Shown here: positions 15,902 to 24,434 of the stretch, one piece after another
How the letters are laid out: each line of letters starts with the position of its first letter
Numbering within the stretch: the stretch's first letter is position 1
Source of the DNA: Ruminococcus sp.
GTDB lineage: Bacteria; Bacillota; Clostridia; Oscillospirales; Ruminococcaceae
Assembly (NCBI GenBank): GCA_017463375.1
Contig: JAFTPG010000026.1
Span: 1 to 63,886 of the forward strand
DNA length: 63,886 bases
Direction of reading: 5' to 3'
Notes under the pieces: generated by a model
What the model saw: only the letters and a program-made list of their open reading frames with translations
What the model was told of the DNA's origin: nothing
Databases searched by the model: none
Program-made: the position numbers and the translations under genes

Positions 15902-16833
15902 TGAGCAAGGCTGATGTAAAGGCAGGCAAAAAAGCAAGAAAAAAGCTTGCCTACGAAAAGAAAAAAGTCCTCTACGGCTACGGCTTCATAGGGCTGTGGA
16001 TGATCGGTACACTCATTTTCTTCATTGTACCGCTCGTAAAATCATTCTGGTACTCTGTTAACGATGTTTCGATCGGCGAGGGCGAGATGATTACAGAATG
16101 GGTCGGTCTCAAGAACTATGACTACGTTCTGACAGTCGATGAGAATTATGCCGACTATCTCAAAAATACGCTTCTTGAAACTCTGTGGAAAACTCCGCTT
16201 ATCATTATCTTCTCACTCTTCATTGCGGTGATCCTCAATCAGAAATTCAAGGGAAGAACCTTTGCAAGAGCAATTTTCTTCCTCCCCGTAATCATTGCTA
16301 CGGGACCCGTTTACAAAATCATCAACGGCGATATGGGCGCTACCGGAAATACAGGCGCAGGTCAGTTCTCGACAATGTTCTCGACCGACCTCGTCGGAGA
16401 GCTTATGCAGTTCCTCGGAATTTACGGTCTCAGCGACAACATGAGTACCCTCATCCAGACGGTTGCCGACAATATCTTCGGTATCGTGTGGAGCGCAGGC
16501 ATCCAGATCCTCCTCTTCCTTGCGGCATTGCAGAACATCCCGCCGTCCGCAAAGGAAGCAGCTCAGATGGAAGGAGCTACTGCGTGGGAGTACTTCTGGA
16601 AGATCACTTTCCCCTATGTAAGCCCGTTTATCCTCGCAAACCTCATTTTCACGGTTATTGATTCGTTCACAAGCCCCACAAACCAGGTTATGGGACGAAT
16701 CCAGACAATGAAGGAAGGCTGGTTCTTCGGATATGCCTCGGCAATGGCGTGGATATATTTCGGAATCGTGCTTGTTGCGATCGCAGTTATAACACTTATA
16801 GTAAATAAATTCATTTACTATGAGGTTGATTAA
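15901..16833 (+). CDS. Sugar ABC transporter permease, MalF type (second pair)
   Basis: 310 residues, start ATG 15901 sharing a base with the preceding stop. Six helices are seen after a basic N-terminus (KAGKKARKKLAYEKKK), and the EAA loop reads EAAQMEG leading to ITFPYVSPF. It is clearly a separate lineage from the permease at 9019: the two share layout but little sequence. It heterodimerises with the next product. The operon therefore encodes two CUT1 channels but only one recognisable binding protein. Confidence 0.92.
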   Translation: MSKADVKAGKKARKKLAYEKKKVLYGYGFIGLWMIGTLIFFIVPLVKSFWYSVNDVSIGEGEMITEWVGLKNYDYVLTVDENYADYLKNTLLETLWKTPLIIIFSLFIAVILNQKFKGRTFARAIFFLPVIIATGPVYKIINGDMGATGNTGAGQFSTMFSTDLVGELMQFLGIYGLSDNMSTLIQTVADNIFGIVWSAGIQILLFLAALQNIPPSAKEAAQMEGATAWEYFWKITFPYVSPFILANLIFTVIDSFTSPTNQVMGRIQTMKEGWFFGYASAMAWIYFGIVLVAIAVITLIVNKFIYYEVD

Positions 16834-16847
16834 GGAGGTGCGGATTT

Positions 16848-17876
16848 ATGTCAGATACTAATACTACAGCGGTTGCCGAAGAAAAGGTTATCGGCAACGG
16901 CATGAGCAAAAAGCAGGCGAAGAAAATCCGCATGCAGACTATGACCAAGCAGGAGATAGGCTACCTCAGACGTAAGGCTGCGGTTGAAAAGGTATGGCCG
17001 ATTTTCAGATTTATCATAATCTTCGGACTGAGCTTCGTAATTCTCTATCCGCTTATCTACATGGTAAGCTGTACGTTCCGTGAGAGATCCGATATGAGCG
17101 ATCCGACTGTAATGTGGGTTCCGAGAAACTATACGCTTCAGGTTCTCAAGGAGACCATCAAGGCTATGGACTTCTGGAATACTCTGAAAAATACTCTTGT
17201 GCTTAACATCGGCTGCTCGCTGGTACAGGTTATCTCCTGTGCAATAACAGGCTACGGCTTTGCACGATTCAAGTTCAAGGGCAAGGGACTCCTCTTCGGA
17301 ATCGTAATCATGATGATTCTCGTTCCGACGCAGGTTATCTCGCTTCCGCTCTACACACAGTTCAGATATTTCGGAATAAAGGGACTGTTCTCGATCAACC
17401 TTATCGACTCTATGGCAACGATGTATCTTCCTGCACTTACCGCAAACGGAATCCGTTCAGGACTTATGATACTTATCTTCCGTCAGTTCTTCAAGGGACT
17501 CCCGAAGGAGCTTGAGGACGCCGCTTACATTGACGGCTGCGGACCGTTCAAGACTTTCGTAAGAGTAATGATTCCGAACGCAGCGTCAGCATTCCTTACC
17601 GTATTCCTTTTCTCGGTAGTATGGTACTGGAACGACTACTATGTAAGCTCGACATTCTTTACAAACAATCAGACTGTAGCTCTTATGCTTCAGAATCTGG
17701 ATTCACAGCTGAAGATCGCACTTTTCAACGACGCAACGGTGGAGATAAGTCCCCGTGAGCAGATCGTATGGAAGGAAGCAGGCTGTCTGCTGTCGATTCT
17801 TCCGATTCTCGTGCTTTATACCTGCTTGCAGAAGCATTTCACAGAGGGTATTGAGCGTTCGGGACTTGTCGGATAA
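16848..17876 (+). CDS. Carbohydrate ABC transporter permease, MalG type (second pair)
   Basis: 342 residues, longer than the usual 280 because of a basic N-terminal extension of about 45 residues before the first helix (KVWPIFRFIIIFGLSFVILY). AAGGAGG precedes ATG 16848. The EAA loop contains EDAAYIDG and leads to VMIPNAASAF. It is the last gene of the operon and is followed by a strong terminator. Confidence 0.92.
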   Translation: MSDTNTTAVAEEKVIGNGMSKKQAKKIRMQTMTKQEIGYLRRKAAVEKVWPIFRFIIIFGLSFVILYPLIYMVSCTFRERSDMSDPTVMWVPRNYTLQVLKETIKAMDFWNTLKNTLVLNIGCSLVQVISCAITGYGFARFKFKGKGLLFGIVIMMILVPTQVISLPLYTQFRYFGIKGLFSINLIDSMATMYLPALTANGIRSGLMILIFRQFFKGLPKELEDAAYIDGCGPFKTFVRVMIPNAASAFLTVFLFSVVWYWNDYYVSSTFFTNNQTVALMLQNLDSQLKIALFNDATVEISPREQIVWKEAGCLLSILPILVLYTCLQKHFTEGIERSGLVG

Positions 17877-17893
17877 TAAAACAGAGCAAAAAA

Positions 17894-17931
17894 TAAATCC
17901 GGACGCTTTGATATGCGTTCGGATTTTTTTG
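17894..17931 (+). terminator. Intrinsic terminator of the carbohydrate-uptake operon
   Basis: AAATCCGGACGC and GCGTTCGGATTT pair around an 8-base loop, with one wobble, followed by seven T. Confidence 0.92.
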
Positions 17932-17953
17932 TATTACAGGATAAAACAAATCA

Positions 17954-18120
17954 GGGGACGCCCTCTCTTGCAGGGCGTCCCCTCTTAAAAAACAGTCCGC
18001 CGGACTGTTTTTTAATTCACCCCTTGCGGAGCGCTTTTCAAGGCAAAGAGTTTCGCTCTCTGCGGAGAGCGACAAGGGACGCTGTCCCTTGACCCTGCCA
18101 GCCTTTTGAAAAAGGCTGGA
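17954..18120. repeat. Palindrome-rich intergenic element (family D)
   Basis: Four successive hairpins sit between convergent genes: GGGGACGCCCT with an 11-bp perfect stem (17954-17982), a 13-bp stem AAAAAACAGTCCG and its complement (17987-18013), AAGGGAC/GTCCCTT (18074-18090) and CCAGCCTTTT/AAAGGCTGG (18098-18119). The second has T runs on both strands and can terminate transcription bidirectionally. The last hairpin resembles the GACCCTTTT/AAAAGGGTC hairpin of family A, so the element may be a relative. Confidence 0.65.
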
Positions 18121-18140
18121 CCGAAAACTTCTTCTTTTTG

Positions 18141-19919
18141 TCACTCGTTGTTCATGGTATTTATAAACGCCGCCGGATTATAGCATACGCCGAGATAGCG
18201 AACCTCAAAGTGACAATGATTTCCGGTGGAGTTGCCTGTGTTGCCGACTCCTGCAATAAGCTGACCTCTTGTAACGGTCTGACCCTCGGATGCGAAAAGC
18301 ACGCTGCAATGACCGTAAACCGTCTGATAACCGTTCAGATGGTCGATCATGACGAAATAGCCGTAGCCTCCGGGATTCCAGCCTGCCGAGACAACAACTC
18401 CGTCCGCAGCAGCATATATATCCGTACCCGCAGCCGCAGCGATATCCAGTCCCTTGTGATTTCTGTCGCTGAGGAACGGGTCGCTGATATATCCGCCGTC
18501 AACAGGCCATCCGAACTCACCGCTTCCCGTGAGAACAGTCGAGGAGTCCGCAGGCTTAGCGGTATAGGTACCTATGCCGATCTGCTCGACAACAGGCTCC
18601 TTGGTGATCTCGGAGCTTACGACCTTGCGTGCACGCTCGATACCGTCGATATAGGTAACCTCGACATTGCTTCGGCGTTCGCCGCGCTCTCCCTTGACGA
18701 GGACAGCGGATGTGCCGACGTTGAGCGAGCTTGTTTCGACCTCGATCGTCTCATAGTCGAGGAAGGAGAGAGTCTCCATCTCACGGACATACTGAATCGG
18801 GAGATAGCTCTCAGTTTTCGTAATAGTAACGATATCGCCCTCCTCGCAGCTGTCGGTGATGCCCGGGTTGAGTTCAAGGAATTTATCGAGCTTCATATTA
18901 TGCTTCATGCAGATAACAAGAGGAGAGTCATCCTTCTGGACGACATAGGTACCCGTAGTCTGCTTTTTCGAGGTAAGAAGCGAAATAGCCTCATCCTCGG
19001 TCATAACGCTGTCAGTGAGATAGATACCGTTTGTGTATTCGATCTTATTCTTGAATGAGATATCTTTGACAACGCCCTCAGTCTCGTAATTCAGGAGGAT
19101 ATCCGTGAGAGTATTCTCGACAGGCTCCTTGTCCTTTACAGCTCCGATAAAATCGCCGTCGATATAGATTCCGTAGGCTTCCGTAAGCTCCTGGTCAGAG
19201 ACAGCAAGCATCTCGTCGGCAAGCTCGGCAGCGTTAACGAAATTCTCGTTGTCAGAGATTATTCTGAGTGAAAATCTCGGAGAAAAGTCGATAGTTTCGT
19301 CGCCCTCGGAATAGGAGATTCTCTGCTGAACCTCACGGGCGGCGTTATCGAAATCGGCTTCGGCTGAGATGATACCGATCTCCTTGCCGTTGTACTCGAC
19401 GCAGATACCGTACTCCAGACCCGAGCCGTAGCGTACAACTCCGATTAAGAAAGCGGCGGAGACAATCGGCAGGATATAGTTAAAGGCAGTATAGCACACG
19501 CCCTCCTCGCCGAAGAGGTAAGAGCCGATGCATCTGATAAGCTCCTTGGTGTAGGCTTTTCTGCCTGCTTTTTTAGCACGTCTGAGGGATTTCTGCATAT
19601 CGGCGGTAAGCTTGTTCCTCTTTCTGAAAGGTGAGACGGCCGCCTTGAGCAGCCACTCCACGCCCTTCATGAGGGAAAGAGCAAGCCCGTACATTTCTGA
19701 GCAGATAAATTTCAGACCTTTGATAATTCCGAGCAGAACGGCAGCAAGAACCTTTACTCCGCACATACCCAGACCTGAAAAAATACCGGTGAATCCTCTT
19801 TGCAGTTTCTGAAATCCGCTTATGCCTGAAACGTCCATTGCCTTTCTGGAATCGGCGGCAGGGGGATTACTGATATTATCTGAATCGTCCTGCACATTTT
19901 CAAGACGTTCCTTATCCAT
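18141..19919 (-). CDS. Membrane-anchored M23 peptidase with LysM and G5 domains
   Basis: 592 residues; start ATG 19919 has AAAGGAGCT upstream. A long cytoplasmic, helix-rich N-terminus (about 1-145) leads to a membrane helix (about 147-165, ILPIVSAAFLIGVV). Outside are a region of unknown fold, a LysM domain (about 322-372, TYVVQKDDSPLVICMKHNM), a G5-like domain (about 375-455) and a C-terminal M23 LytM domain (about 480-588). The zinc ligands are visible in NHKGLDIA and GNHCHFEV. It should cut peptidoglycan cross-links near the membrane. All catalytic residues appear intact. The promoter candidate is a TATAAT at the complement of 19990-19995 with a weak TTGTTT. Confidence 0.88.
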   Translation of the reverse strand: MDKERLENVQDDSDNISNPPAADSRKAMDVSGISGFQKLQRGFTGIFSGLGMCGVKVLAAVLLGIIKGLKFICSEMYGLALSLMKGVEWLLKAAVSPFRKRNKLTADMQKSLRRAKKAGRKAYTKELIRCIGSYLFGEEGVCYTAFNYILPIVSAAFLIGVVRYGSGLEYGICVEYNGKEIGIISAEADFDNAAREVQQRISYSEGDETIDFSPRFSLRIISDNENFVNAAELADEMLAVSDQELTEAYGIYIDGDFIGAVKDKEPVENTLTDILLNYETEGVVKDISFKNKIEYTNGIYLTDSVMTEDEAISLLTSKKQTTGTYVVQKDDSPLVICMKHNMKLDKFLELNPGITDSCEEGDIVTITKTESYLPIQYVREMETLSFLDYETIEVETSSLNVGTSAVLVKGERGERRSNVEVTYIDGIERARKVVSSEITKEPVVEQIGIGTYTAKPADSSTVLTGSGEFGWPVDGGYISDPFLSDRNHKGLDIAAAAGTDIYAAADGVVVSAGWNPGGYGYFVMIDHLNGYQTVYGHCSVLFASEGQTVTRGQLIAGVGNTGNSTGNHCHFEVRYLGVCYNPAAFINTMNNE

Positions 19920-20096
19920 AAAAACAGCTCCTTTCGCTCAGCGGTTACAAAATAACGCTGAAAGATTACAAATCAGTTACACTGTAATAATTATAGCAAC
20001 CCGCCCCTGAAAAACAACTCAAAATCAGGAGTTTTTTCTGAATTGCTATGTATTTCGTGAAACTGCACAAAGATTCAGATGATTCAAAGAAAAAGT

Positions 20097-20564
20097 TTAT
20101 TTCATGTGATATGCATAATCGAGCATTTCGGGGGTATAGTTTTCCAGCTTTTCCAGAAGCGGAAGAACGTCCTTTCGTGCGGAGTCAAGGTCGTGCTCGA
20201 GATAGTTGCCGCACTCGACAGCCGAATTGCCGGGAATCTCGCCGCTGAACTCAGCGATAAAGCTGTAAGCCTCCTTGACGAGGGTAATAGCGTCCTCATG
20301 AGGGAGATTTCTGGTGAGCAGATAGAAGCCCGTGCGGCATCCCATGGGACCGACATAGATTACGTTAGCTCCGAAGCGTGAATTTCTTGCAAAGGTAGCG
20401 AAAAGGTGCTCGATAGTGTGGAGCGACGGATTCGAGACATAGACTCCGCCGTTGGGTCTAACCATGCGGACATCGTAGGTTACGATATCTCCGTCGATTC
20501 GTGAGATGTACATACCCACGCCGAATTTAGTGTGGTCTACCTGAAAGCTTGCGATTTTTTTCAT
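20097..20564 (-). CDS. luxS: S-ribosylhomocysteine lyase
   Basis: 155 residues, full length for LuxS. The iron/zinc site is H49-x3-H53 (HTIEH) with C118 in ECGNYLEHDL, and the catalytic cysteine C76 is in PMGCRTGFYL. The enzyme converts S-ribosylhomocysteine to homocysteine and DPD, the precursor of autoinducer-2, in the activated-methyl cycle. It lies 18 bases after the RluA-type gene on the same strand and is probably the last gene of that operon. No S-box or other riboswitch is seen directly in front of it. Confidence 0.97.
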   Translation of the reverse strand: MKKIASFQVDHTKFGVGMYISRIDGDIVTYDVRMVRPNGGVYVSNPSLHTIEHLFATFARNSRFGANVIYVGPMGCRTGFYLLTRNLPHEDAITLVKEAYSFIAEFSGEIPGNSAVECGNYLEHDLDSARKDVLPLLEKLENYTPEMLDYAYHMK

Positions 20565-20582
20565 ATGATTTACCTCCGTAAG

Positions 20583-21428
20583 TTATGTAAACAGCTCCTC
20601 AATGTCCCGGGGAATGGGAGAGGTGACTGTTATATTTTCGCCTGAGAGCGGCTCAGTGAACGAGAGCTGACCGCAGTGGAGAGCCTGTCTGGGGATGTCA
20701 CAGCGCAGACCGCCGTACATATCGTCTCCGGCGAGAGGATGTCCGATATGTGAGAAATGAACTCTTATCTGATGAGTTCTGCCCGTTTCGAGGTGAATTT
20801 CCTCGAGGGAATATTTCTCATTGAATTTCAGCCGTTTGAAGTGAGTCACGGCATTCTGACCGTCGGAGCGCACACAGCGGAGAATAATCGACTCCTGCTG
20901 ACGGGCAATGGGAGCGTCGATAGTTCCCGATTCGTCGGTAATTCCGTGAACTGCGGCGAAATAGACCTTTTCGCAGCTGCCCTGAAGCAGATTAGCCGAG
21001 TGAGCGTTCTTAGCAACGATACAAAGTCCCGACGTATCACGGTCGAGTCTGTTTACGGGACGAAAGGTGAGTCCCGGATAGCGGAAAGCGAAGAAGTTTC
21101 CCAGCGTATCGCCCTGATGCTTTATCGACGGATGAACAGGCATACCGCCGGGCTTGTCGAATACCACAAGGTTTTCGTTCTCAAACACAACAGGAACGCT
21201 GAGACTGCCGTTCGGCTCGAGAGTTGTTTCGTCAGGATTCCTGAGCACGATCACGTCTCCGGGGAAAACCGTGTCGATACTGCGGACGAGCTGACCGTCA
21301 CGGGTTATCCCCATATCCAGCCGTTTGAGCTTTGTCAGCAGGCGGCGTGAAACGCCTTTTTGTCCGAGCAGGAAGCTCTGGAGCGTGAGCGGCTTGTCCG
21401 AGGTTACAGTCAGTTTTATTTCTTTCAA
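20583..21428 (-). CDS. RluA-family RNA pseudouridine synthase
   Basis: 281 residues from TTG 21428. The start is set by a perfect AAGGAGG (complement of 21438-21444) nine bases before it; an ATG 17 codons upstream has no such site and would lie deeper in the neighbouring gene. An S4-like N-terminal part (about 10-70) is followed by the catalytic domain with RPVNRLDRDTSGLCIVAKN, where the aspartate in RLDRDTSG is the nucleophile, and GRTHQIRVHFSHIGHPLAGD. It isomerises a uridine in rRNA or tRNA; the exact site cannot be read from sequence. It overlaps the membrane-protein gene by 131 bases. Confidence 0.93.
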   Translation of the reverse strand: MKEIKLTVTSDKPLTLQSFLLGQKGVSRRLLTKLKRLDMGITRDGQLVRSIDTVFPGDVIVLRNPDETTLEPNGSLSVPVVFENENLVVFDKPGGMPVHPSIKHQGDTLGNFFAFRYPGLTFRPVNRLDRDTSGLCIVAKNAHSANLLQGSCEKVYFAAVHGITDESGTIDAPIARQQESIILRCVRSDGQNAVTHFKRLKFNEKYSLEEIHLETGRTHQIRVHFSHIGHPLAGDDMYGGLRCDIPRQALHCGQLSFTEPLSGENITVTSPIPRDIEELFT

Positions 21429-22203
21429 GATACTCGTCCTCCTTGATACTGATACTGATAAAGAGCGCCGTTGAAACAAAGAGCTTCGGCAGCAGAAACG
21501 GAATTGTTACAATAAGAAGCATGGGCGCAGCATACCGCAGGAAAATTTTCAGCAGAGTTGCTCTTCTGTGTTTCATGAAGCTAAAAGAGTTCCTGACGAT
21601 GCTGAAAACGCTCTGTTTCGGGAAATGCACCAGCAGATACGGAACGGCAGTCATAGCGAGCTTCGCCCATATCCACAGCCCGACGGAAACAAGAGTCATA
21701 ACGGCTGCATGAACCGACATAAAAAGCCGGAAGTCGTCGGAATTCTCGATTCCGTCCGAGACAAGCGAAAAAACGGTCGAGCCAAAAAACATCGCAGGCA
21801 GGAGAAAAATCATTCCTGCAAGCTTCGTGAGAAGCAGAGCAGCAAGGCTTCTGCCGTAGATTTTTCCGCTGAGAAGGACTCCCGAAACCGAGATACTCCG
21901 ACGCTTTTTCCTGTCGCTGCAAAGCTCCGTGAACCAGTATGCACAAGCATAGGAAAGGGGAGCTGTTGTGAGATATCTGAGAACCATGCAGACAAGGGTT
22001 ACAGCCTGACGGACAGGGCTTTCCCCCGTAAAAAGACCTATGGGAGTCGTTTCGCCGACATATAGGATAACGCTGAGAAGCGCAGCCTCGGCGAGACGGA
22101 AGAAAAGCTCCGTTCCCAGAAACATAAGGCAGACGAGAAGAGCCTTCATGCGATTGTTTTTCAGCAGATTGCCCGAGTATTCAGCCAGTTGCCTGAGCTT
22201 CAT
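21298..22203 (-). CDS. Multi-pass membrane protein of unknown function
   Basis: 301 residues; AGGAGG precedes ATG 22203. Six hydrophobic segments are visible, the first in MKALLVCLMFLGTEL and the last in APMLLIVTIPFLLPKLFV. The final 50 residues are polar and read through the start of the RluA gene, giving an unusual 131-base overlap; the C-terminus after KEDEYLERN looks like low-quality sequence with no hydrophobic pattern. The layout recalls DUF975-type proteins, but I do not recognise a defining motif. It heads the operon with the pseudouridine synthase and luxS. Confidence 0.65.
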   Translation of the reverse strand: MKLRQLAEYSGNLLKNNRMKALLVCLMFLGTELFFRLAEAALLSVILYVGETTPIGLFTGESPVRQAVTLVCMVLRYLTTAPLSYACAYWFTELCSDRKKRRSISVSGVLLSGKIYGRSLAALLLTKLAGMIFLLPAMFFGSTVFSLVSDGIENSDDFRLFMSVHAAVMTLVSVGLWIWAKLAMTAVPYLLVHFPKQSVFSIVRNSFSFMKHRRATLLKIFLRYAAPMLLIVTIPFLLPKLFVSTALFISISIKEDEYLERNKTDCNLGQAAHAPELPARTKRRFTPPADKAQTAGYGDNP

Positions 22204-22258
22204 AATAAATGCGCCTCCTGAAAGATTTTTCAGATATTATGAGGCAATACAGGGAAAT

Positions 22259-22927
22259 TTATTCATAAAAGGAAATTTCATCAGAATAGGAATAATCATC
22301 CGCCTCAGGTATCTTCTCGTAGGGGACGATTCCGAGGATCTCAAAAGCCTGAGAGTTCAGCCACATTGCGGCAGTCACTATGATCTCGAAGCCCTCGCCG
22401 GGTGCTGGAGTGAGCTGCTTGGGGTCGTATTTGGGGATTCCGAAGCAGGAGAGCATATTCGAGATGAGTCCGGCATGAGTTATCACAGCGCAGTGAGTAA
22501 GCCCCTCGTTCATCATGTCCATTATGATTTCGTGGAGAGCCTTATATGTACGGGCAGTAAGCTCCTCGAGGCTCTCGCCGCCGGGAGGACGGTTGTCCTT
22601 GCCGCCCTGAAGCCATGCCTGATAGTCCTCGCGCTCGATAAGCTCCTTAACGTTCTTGTTCTCGAAGATACCCATATCCAGCTCACGGAGATCGTCAACG
22701 ACGCACATTTCCGTTGCAGGAAAGAGGATGTCCGCAGTCTCGGTGCATCTCTTCAGCGGAGACGAATAGACCTTGTGGACAACAGGATAGTCGAACTCAT
22801 CCATTTTGGCGCAAAGCTCGCTTGCTCCCTTATCCGAGAGCGGAAGGTCTGTTTTTCCTATGTAGATACCTTTTTCATTAGCCTCGGTCAGACCGTGGCG
22901 GATAAAGCTGATTCTGTAGCCTTTCAT
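22259..22927 (-). CDS. Histidine phosphatase (phosphoglycerate mutase-like) family protein
   Basis: 222 residues from ATG 22927, which has AAAGGAG seven bases upstream; another ATG five codons earlier lacks a site. The phosphoacceptor is H11 in FIRHGLTEAN, the partner arginine lies in SSPLKRCTETA, the acid is in ELDMGIFEN and the second histidine in AVITHAGLIS. The family contains alpha-ribazole phosphatases and broad phosphatases. There are no cobalamin genes nearby, so the substrate is open. It appears to be transcribed alone or with the membrane-protein operon 55 bases downstream. Confidence 0.9.
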   Translation of the reverse strand: MKGYRISFIRHGLTEANEKGIYIGKTDLPLSDKGASELCAKMDEFDYPVVHKVYSSPLKRCTETADILFPATEMCVVDDLRELDMGIFENKNVKELIEREDYQAWLQGGKDNRPPGGESLEELTARTYKALHEIIMDMMNEGLTHCAVITHAGLISNMLSCFGIPKYDPKQLTPAPGEGFEIIVTAAMWLNSQAFEILGIVPYEKIPEADDYSYSDEISFYE

Positions 22928-23055
22928 ATAAGCTCCTTTCAATTTACACAGCGGATATTGTTAATCTGCACAAAAGCAGACTTTAAAATTTGGCTGCTTG
23001 GTAAAAGTGACGAAAAAATGCCTGAATCCGCTGAATTCTTCCATATTTCATCATA

Positions 23056-23084
23056 TTTACATATTATACGCTTTGTATTATAAT
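23056..23084 (+). promoter_or_regulatory. Promoter of the XRE regulator gene
   Basis: TTTACA at 23056-23061, 17-base spacer, TATAAT at 23079-23084. A short GGGCGAAC/GTTCGTCC palindrome at 23108-23126 lies in the leader. Confidence 0.75.
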
Positions 23085-23107
23085 ATTAATGCGGATTATT
23101 TATTGCA

Positions 23108-23126
23108 GGGCGAACACTGTTCGTCC
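23108..23126. repeat. Short palindrome of family C in the XRE leader
   Basis: GGGCGAACACTGTTCGTCC is a near-perfect inverted repeat resembling the family C modules in the purine cluster. It could also be an operator for the regulator encoded downstream. Confidence 0.45.
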
Positions 23127-23166
23127 TTCATTTTGATTTTATATACATCTTTCAGGAGGAAATGAC

Positions 23167-23883
23167 ATGAATTCCGATTTTGCGAGAATAATTACCCTAC
23201 AGAGAAAAGAGAGAAATATCAGTCAGAAGCAGGCTGCGGCGGATCTGGGGATCTCACAGGCGCTTCTTTCACATTATGAAAAGGGAATCAGAGAGTGCGG
23301 ACTAAATTTCCTCGTGAAGATTGCGGACTATTACAATGTTTCATGCGACTATCTGCTGGGAAGAACTCCTGAGCCGGAGGGAAAAATAATCTCCGCCGAA
23401 AGTCTCCCCGACGACGACGGAAACAATAAGCTTAATACGGATTCACCCGAAATCGTGAGTCTCAACCGCCGTATAATCAACAATTCGATAAGCCTGCTGT
23501 TCAGTCTGGCGCAGAAAACAGGCAGTATCACCCTGATCAAGGAGGTTTCCTCGTATCTGATGCTGTCGGTGTACAAGCTGTTCCGGATCATATACAATGC
23601 CAATCCGAAGAATGACCAGAAGCTGTTCAGGATTCCCAAGGTTATCGCAAACGACAGCGCAAATGCGATAATATCCATGAGCGAGGCGGACGCCAAGGCG
23701 GCTTCCTGCGGAATTCCTCTGGACGGGAATGACTGCGTAACGAACATGGATACGCTGTATATCACAACGGCGACGCTCTCGCAGGACTATGCGCCGTATG
23801 CTTCGTCAATGCTGAATCTCATCCAGCAGAGCGAGGACAGCATCGAGCGTACCCGAAAGAAATTCAGAAGCGGCAGAAGATAG
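23167..23883 (+). CDS. XRE-family transcriptional regulator
   Basis: 238 residues. The helix-turn-helix lies at about residues 8-62 (RKERNISQKQAAADLGISQALLSHYEKG, quoted in part as SQKQAAADLGISQALLSHYE). It is followed by VSCDYLLGRTPEPEG, a common linker of this regulator type in Clostridia. The C-terminal 150 residues are helical and unlike any sensor domain I know. AGGAGG lies seven bases before ATG. The gene stands alone; a self-regulating operator is possible but not shown. Confidence 0.88.
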   Translation: MNSDFARIITLQRKERNISQKQAAADLGISQALLSHYEKGIRECGLNFLVKIADYYNVSCDYLLGRTPEPEGKIISAESLPDDDGNNKLNTDSPEIVSLNRRIINNSISLLFSLAQKTGSITLIKEVSSYLMLSVYKLFRIIYNANPKNDQKLFRIPKVIANDSANAIISMSEADAKAASCGIPLDGNDCVTNMDTLYITTATLSQDYAPYASSMLNLIQQSEDSIERTRKKFRSGRR

Positions 23884-24050
23884 TTCTGCCAAAAGCTTAT
23901 ACTATTGTACCATTTTTCAGTGCAAATTAAAAGAGCTTTTTTGAAATTTTCGCAAGATTTTCAAAACTCTGCGAATTTCCGTGATTTGTGAGTGTTTAAC
24001 AATCACCGGTAATGTTATTTGTGCATAATATAAAATATCGGACTATCCAC

Positions 24051-24079
24051 TTGACAGCGGACAATGATTGTGATATCCT
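24051..24079 (+). promoter_or_regulatory. Promoter of the T-box/trpB2 transcript
   Basis: TTGACA at 24051-24056, 17-base spacer, TATCCT at 24074-24079, directly before the T-box leader. Confidence 0.8.
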
Positions 24080-24085
24080 AATTTT

Positions 24086-24402
24086 ATAAGCTGTAAACTG
24101 TTGAGGAAGAGTAAGTAGCGGACGAGTTTGTCAGTCTCAGAGAACCGCCGGCGGTGTGAGTGCGGTATTGACAGCGGCTGTGAATGGACTTCCGAGGGCG
24201 AGCTGAAAAGGTGTGCAGTCGTTTTGACGATTCGCACCTCAGTAGGCAAGACGTGGTGATTTTACGTTACAGAAATCGGTGTATCGTATAGGTACACTGC
24301 TGAGAGGACGCTTTCAGAGCGTCAAGCGGGGTGGCACCGCAGAAGCAGAGTTATCGCTTCTGTCCCGGCAATAATTGTCGGGACGGGAGCTTTTTGTTTT
24401 AT
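24086..24402 (+). promoter_or_regulatory. Tryptophan-specific T-box leader
   Basis: The T-box bulge motif GGGGTGGCACCGC is at 24328-24340, followed by a strong terminator stem GTCCCGGCAA/TTGTCGGGAC (24362-24384) and TTTTTGTTTT. Stem I closes with GGAAG (24104-24108) pairing to CTTCC. The internal specifier loop has AGTAAGTAG on the 5' side and GTGAATGGA on the 3' side, which puts the codon UGG (24185-24187) in the specifier position. Uncharged tRNA-Trp should therefore favour the antiterminator and expression of the TrpB2-type gene. Confidence 0.92.
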
Positions 24403-24434
24403 CCCGAAGCCTACTACCGAAAGGAGCTATTATT

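Noticed and set aside
18138..19058. 306-codon open frame on the plus strand
   Set aside because: It is antisense to the M23 peptidase, whose domains and catalytic residues are clear. It has no ribosome site and no recognisable domain.
22040..23083. 347-codon open frame on the plus strand
   Set aside because: It runs antisense across the membrane-protein and histidine-phosphatase genes and their intergenic gap, and its sequence has no family features.
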